The notes under the pieces: model-generated
The model's input: the letters and a program-made list of their open reading frames with translations, nothing else
Databases searched by the model: none
Told to the model about the DNA's origin: nothing
Assembly (NCBI GenBank): GCA_964484195.1
Contig: CAZAER010000001.1
Span: 248,001 to 312,000 of the forward strand
Reading direction: 5' to 3'
DNA length: 64,000 nucleotides
DNA from: JALHOP01 sp964484195
Lineage (GTDB): Bacteria; Myxococcota; XYA12-FULL-58-9; JALHOP01
In this document: positions 62,055 to 64,000 of the stretch, one piece after another
Layout: every line of letters starts with the position of its first letter
Numbering within the stretch: position 1 is the first letter of the stretch
Program-made: the position numbers and the translations under genes

Positions 62055-64000
62055 TCACGCGACCCTCTGACCCTTGCCGCGCGCGAGATTCGCCGCGTAG
62101 GCGCTGGCGTTCATCTCATTGAGCGCGAAGGCAATTTCGTCCGCCGTCTGCTCGATGGCCTTGCCGACCGGCTTGCCGGCACCGTGACCGGTGTCGACGT
62201 CCGCGCGCAGTAGGGTCGGAGCCCGGCCCGCTTGGGCCGCTTGCAAGGCCGCGAGCAGCTTGTAGCTGTGGCTAGGCTCGACACGGTCATCGCTGGTTCC
62301 GGTCTCGACGAGGAGGCCGGGGAAACGGACGCCAGGACGGACGTTGTGCAGCGGTGAATAAGCAAACAGGAACGGGAACTGCTTCGGGTCGCTCGAGACG
62401 CCGTATTCCGGGATCCAGCCGGGACCCCAGGTCCAACGGTGGTAGCGCAGCATGTCGTGGACGCCGACACCCACGAGGCCGGCGGCGGCGATCGAGGGAT
62501 CTTGGATGACCGTCGCTGCGACGAGCAAGCCGCCGTTCGAGGCTCCGGCCAGCGTCAGGCGCTCGGGCCGGGTATAGCGCTGCTCGACCAGATGGCGAGC
62601 GCACGCCTTGAAGTCTTCGAAGACGTTCTGCTTGCGGCCGAGTGAGCCGCCCTTGTGCCAGTTCTCGCCGAACTCGCGGCCACCGCGCAGCTGCGGCACC
62701 GCGAGGATGCCGCCCATCTCGAGCCACGCATGGAAGCGGCGCGAGTAGGTGGGCGTGACGCTATTGCGGAAACCACCGTAGGCGTACTGCAGCGTCGGCG
62801 CGTTGCCGTCGCGCGGGGTGTCGCGTCGCTGCGTGATGAACACCGGCACCATGGTGCCGTCGGTGCTCTTGAAGAAGCTCTCGGTGGTCACGTAGTCGGC
62901 GGGGTCGACGCCGATCGGCGACGCACGGGTGATCCGCCGTTTACCCGTCTCGGTGTCGACCGCGTATTCGATCTCGGGCGTGTAGTGATTCTGGAAGGTG
63001 AACGAAACCTTCTTGCCTTCGGGGTCACCGAAGAACGCCGACACCGAACCGCGGTCGGGTAGGTCGATCGTCCGCTCGAGCGAACCCTTGTGGAAGACGC
63101 GCAACGCCGCGGTGCCGTTGTTGAGATAACGCGCGTAGATGCGCTCGCCGACCACGGTGGCACCGTCGAGGGTCATCTGCGGATCCTGCGGCAGGAGCTC
63201 GCGGACGACCGGCTTGTCTTCCGCGATGTCGATGGCGACGAGGCGGGCGTTGGGCGCTTCGGCGTCCGTCAGCATGTAGATGACGCTGCCGCGGCCGCCG
63301 ACCAAGTAATATTCGGCGCCGTCGTTACTCTCGAGCACGGTGCGGAACGGTCCATTCATGTCGTCGATCGGCCGAACCGCGATGCGGGAGGTACCGGTGC
63401 GCATGTCGCCGCTGCTGACGATGAGCCACTTCTCGTCGTCGGAGAGCGACGGCTCGTGCAGCATGTCGGGCGCTTGGGGTGTCGCCATCAGGATGACGTC
63501 GTCGCCTTGTGGCTTGCCGACTTTGTGCAAGCGAGCGCTGTGATCGTGGACGACCTCCTGGAGCTCCTTGCCTGACTCGGGGGCCGGCAATCCGCCATAG
63601 AGGAAACCGGAGCTGTCCGGCAGCCACTCGATGCTGCTCGTCTTGGTCCAGCGGATGACCTCGGGGAGCTTCTCTCCAGTTGCCGCGTCGACGAGGTGCC
63701 ACGTCGACCAGTCCGAGCCGTTGTCGTTCAAGGCGTACGCCACCTTGGTGCCGTCGGGGCTCACCGACCACGAGCTCACGTGCATGGTGGCGGTGGGGTC
63801 GAGCGCTGCCGGGTTCACCAGGCAAGTGACCTTGCCTTGTTTGTCCTTCACGAAGAGCGAGGCTTGGTGCTCGCCGCCCTTGCGCTCGGTGAAGAAGGTG
63901 AAGTCCTTCACCTTGCGCTCGCGCGACTTCTCGCCGACGGCGAAGCTCTTCTCGAGCCACTCGGCAACCAGCTTGCGCGCTGGGAGCTTGTCGAGGTGCG
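62055..64000 (-). CDS. Prolyl oligopeptidase family serine peptidase (5' end beyond the window)
   Basis: The frame is open from the TGA at 62055 to the right edge, so the N-terminus is missing; an internal GTG at 63911 is not the start, because coding-like residues (KLVAEWLEKSF) continue upstream. The beta-propeller half (KDFTFFTERKGGEHQ, WSVSPDGTKVAYALND) is followed by the hydrolase domain with the nucleophile GASNGG, the Asp region TGTSDDRVEPSHSYKLL and the His in DTGHGAGKP. It should cleave after Pro in short peptides. No signal peptide can be judged. Confidence 0.92.
   Translation of the reverse strand, partial: HLDKLPARKLVAEWLEKSFAVGEKSRERKVKDFTFFTERKGGEHQASLFVKDKQGKVTCLVNPAALDPTATMHVSSWSVSPDGTKVAYALNDNGSDWSTWHLVDAATGEKLPEVIRWTKTSSIEWLPDSSGFLYGGLPAPESGKELQEVVHDHSARLHKVGKPQGDDVILMATPQAPDMLHEPSLSDDEKWLIVSSGDMRTGTSRIAVRPIDDMNGPFRTVLESNDGAEYYLVGGRGSVIYMLTDAEAPNARLVAIDIAEDKPVVRELLPQDPQMTLDGATVVGERIYARYLNNGTAALRVFHKGSLERTIDLPDRGSVSAFFGDPEGKKVSFTFQNHYTPEIEYAVDTETGKRRITRASPIGVDPADYVTTESFFKSTDGTMVPVFITQRRDTPRDGNAPTLQYAYGGFRNSVTPTYSRRFHAWLEMGGILAVPQLRGGREFGENWHKGGSLGRKQNVFEDFKACARHLVEQRYTRPERLTLAGASNGGLLVAATVIQDPSIAAAGLVGVGVHDMLRYHRWTWGPGWIPEYGVSSDPKQFPFLFAYSPLHNVRPGVRFPGLLVETGTSDDRVEPSHSYKLLAALQAAQAGRAPTLLRADVDTGHGAGKPVGKAIEQTADEIAFALNEMNASAYAANLARGKGQRVA

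Overview
The window is a gene-dense, GC-rich (roughly two-thirds G+C by eye) chromosomal segment of a Gram-negative bacterium, most likely from the Myxococcota or a neighbouring deltaproteobacterial group. The clues are a matrixin-type metalloprotease ending in a MYXO-CTERM-like tail, a eukaryote-like Ser/Thr kinase, many lipoproteins with unknown functions, a H1-histone-like Lys/Ala tail, a fused E1 alpha/beta dehydrogenase, and a HUH-transposase-like family that I associate with these phyla. No rRNA, tRNA, prophage, CRISPR array or complete insertion sequence was seen.

Layout. 1-5.7 kb, minus strand: a nucleotide-transporter-like protein (cut by the left edge) coupled to a membrane Ser/Thr kinase, an ACE-like M2 peptidase lipoprotein and a small unknown protein. 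5.8-10.1 kb: an OPT transporter convergent with a WA-DP repeat protein. 10.2-14.2 kb: a coupled M49-like peptidase / amidohydrolase / lipase operon, convergent with an MMPL exporter. 16.8-24.5 kb: SRPBCC protein with a histone-like tail, GH3 glucosidase, S41-like protease and the proton-pumping pyrophosphatase HppA with a strong terminator. 24.5-25.9 kb: a RAYT-like transposase gene flanked by short inverted intergenic repeats. 25.9-29.5 kb: HAD-like protein divergent from a LysR regulator across a palindromic operator, then YihY/BrkB and a beta-barrel protein. 29.5-36.8 kb: MurB, PLP dehydratase, fused E1 dehydrogenase, pteridine-reductase-like SDR, FolB-cupin fusion, secreted protein and matrixin. 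36.7-41.5 kb: MHS transporter, small protein, PyrD and a long acyl-CoA dehydrogenase.

41.5-48.5 kb holds the most unusual locus: four genes with 4-nt start/stop overlaps encode a small TPR-like protein, two large unknown helical proteins that appear to share a C-terminal module, and a glutamyl-tRNA synthetase with an extra N-terminal region. 48.6-64 kb is mixed housekeeping: B12/radical SAM enzyme, receiver-histidine kinase, MtgA, CBS protein, SpeA, fasciclin lipoprotein, Sua5, FdhD, GpmA, a dolichol-type glycosyltransferase, GluQ, a HAD phosphatase and a prolyl oligopeptidase cut by the right edge.

Two sequence-level signals cut across the genes. One is a short dispersed palindrome around CGCTNNAGCG (extended TCCGCTNNAGCGGA), found mostly inside coding regions in several reading frames and often bringing in rare AAA, TTA or CTA codons. 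The other is an intergenic repeat family, consensus CGACCAGGAAYHTTCTCG, clustered around the RAYT-like gene. All calls come from reading the sequence; no database search was possible.
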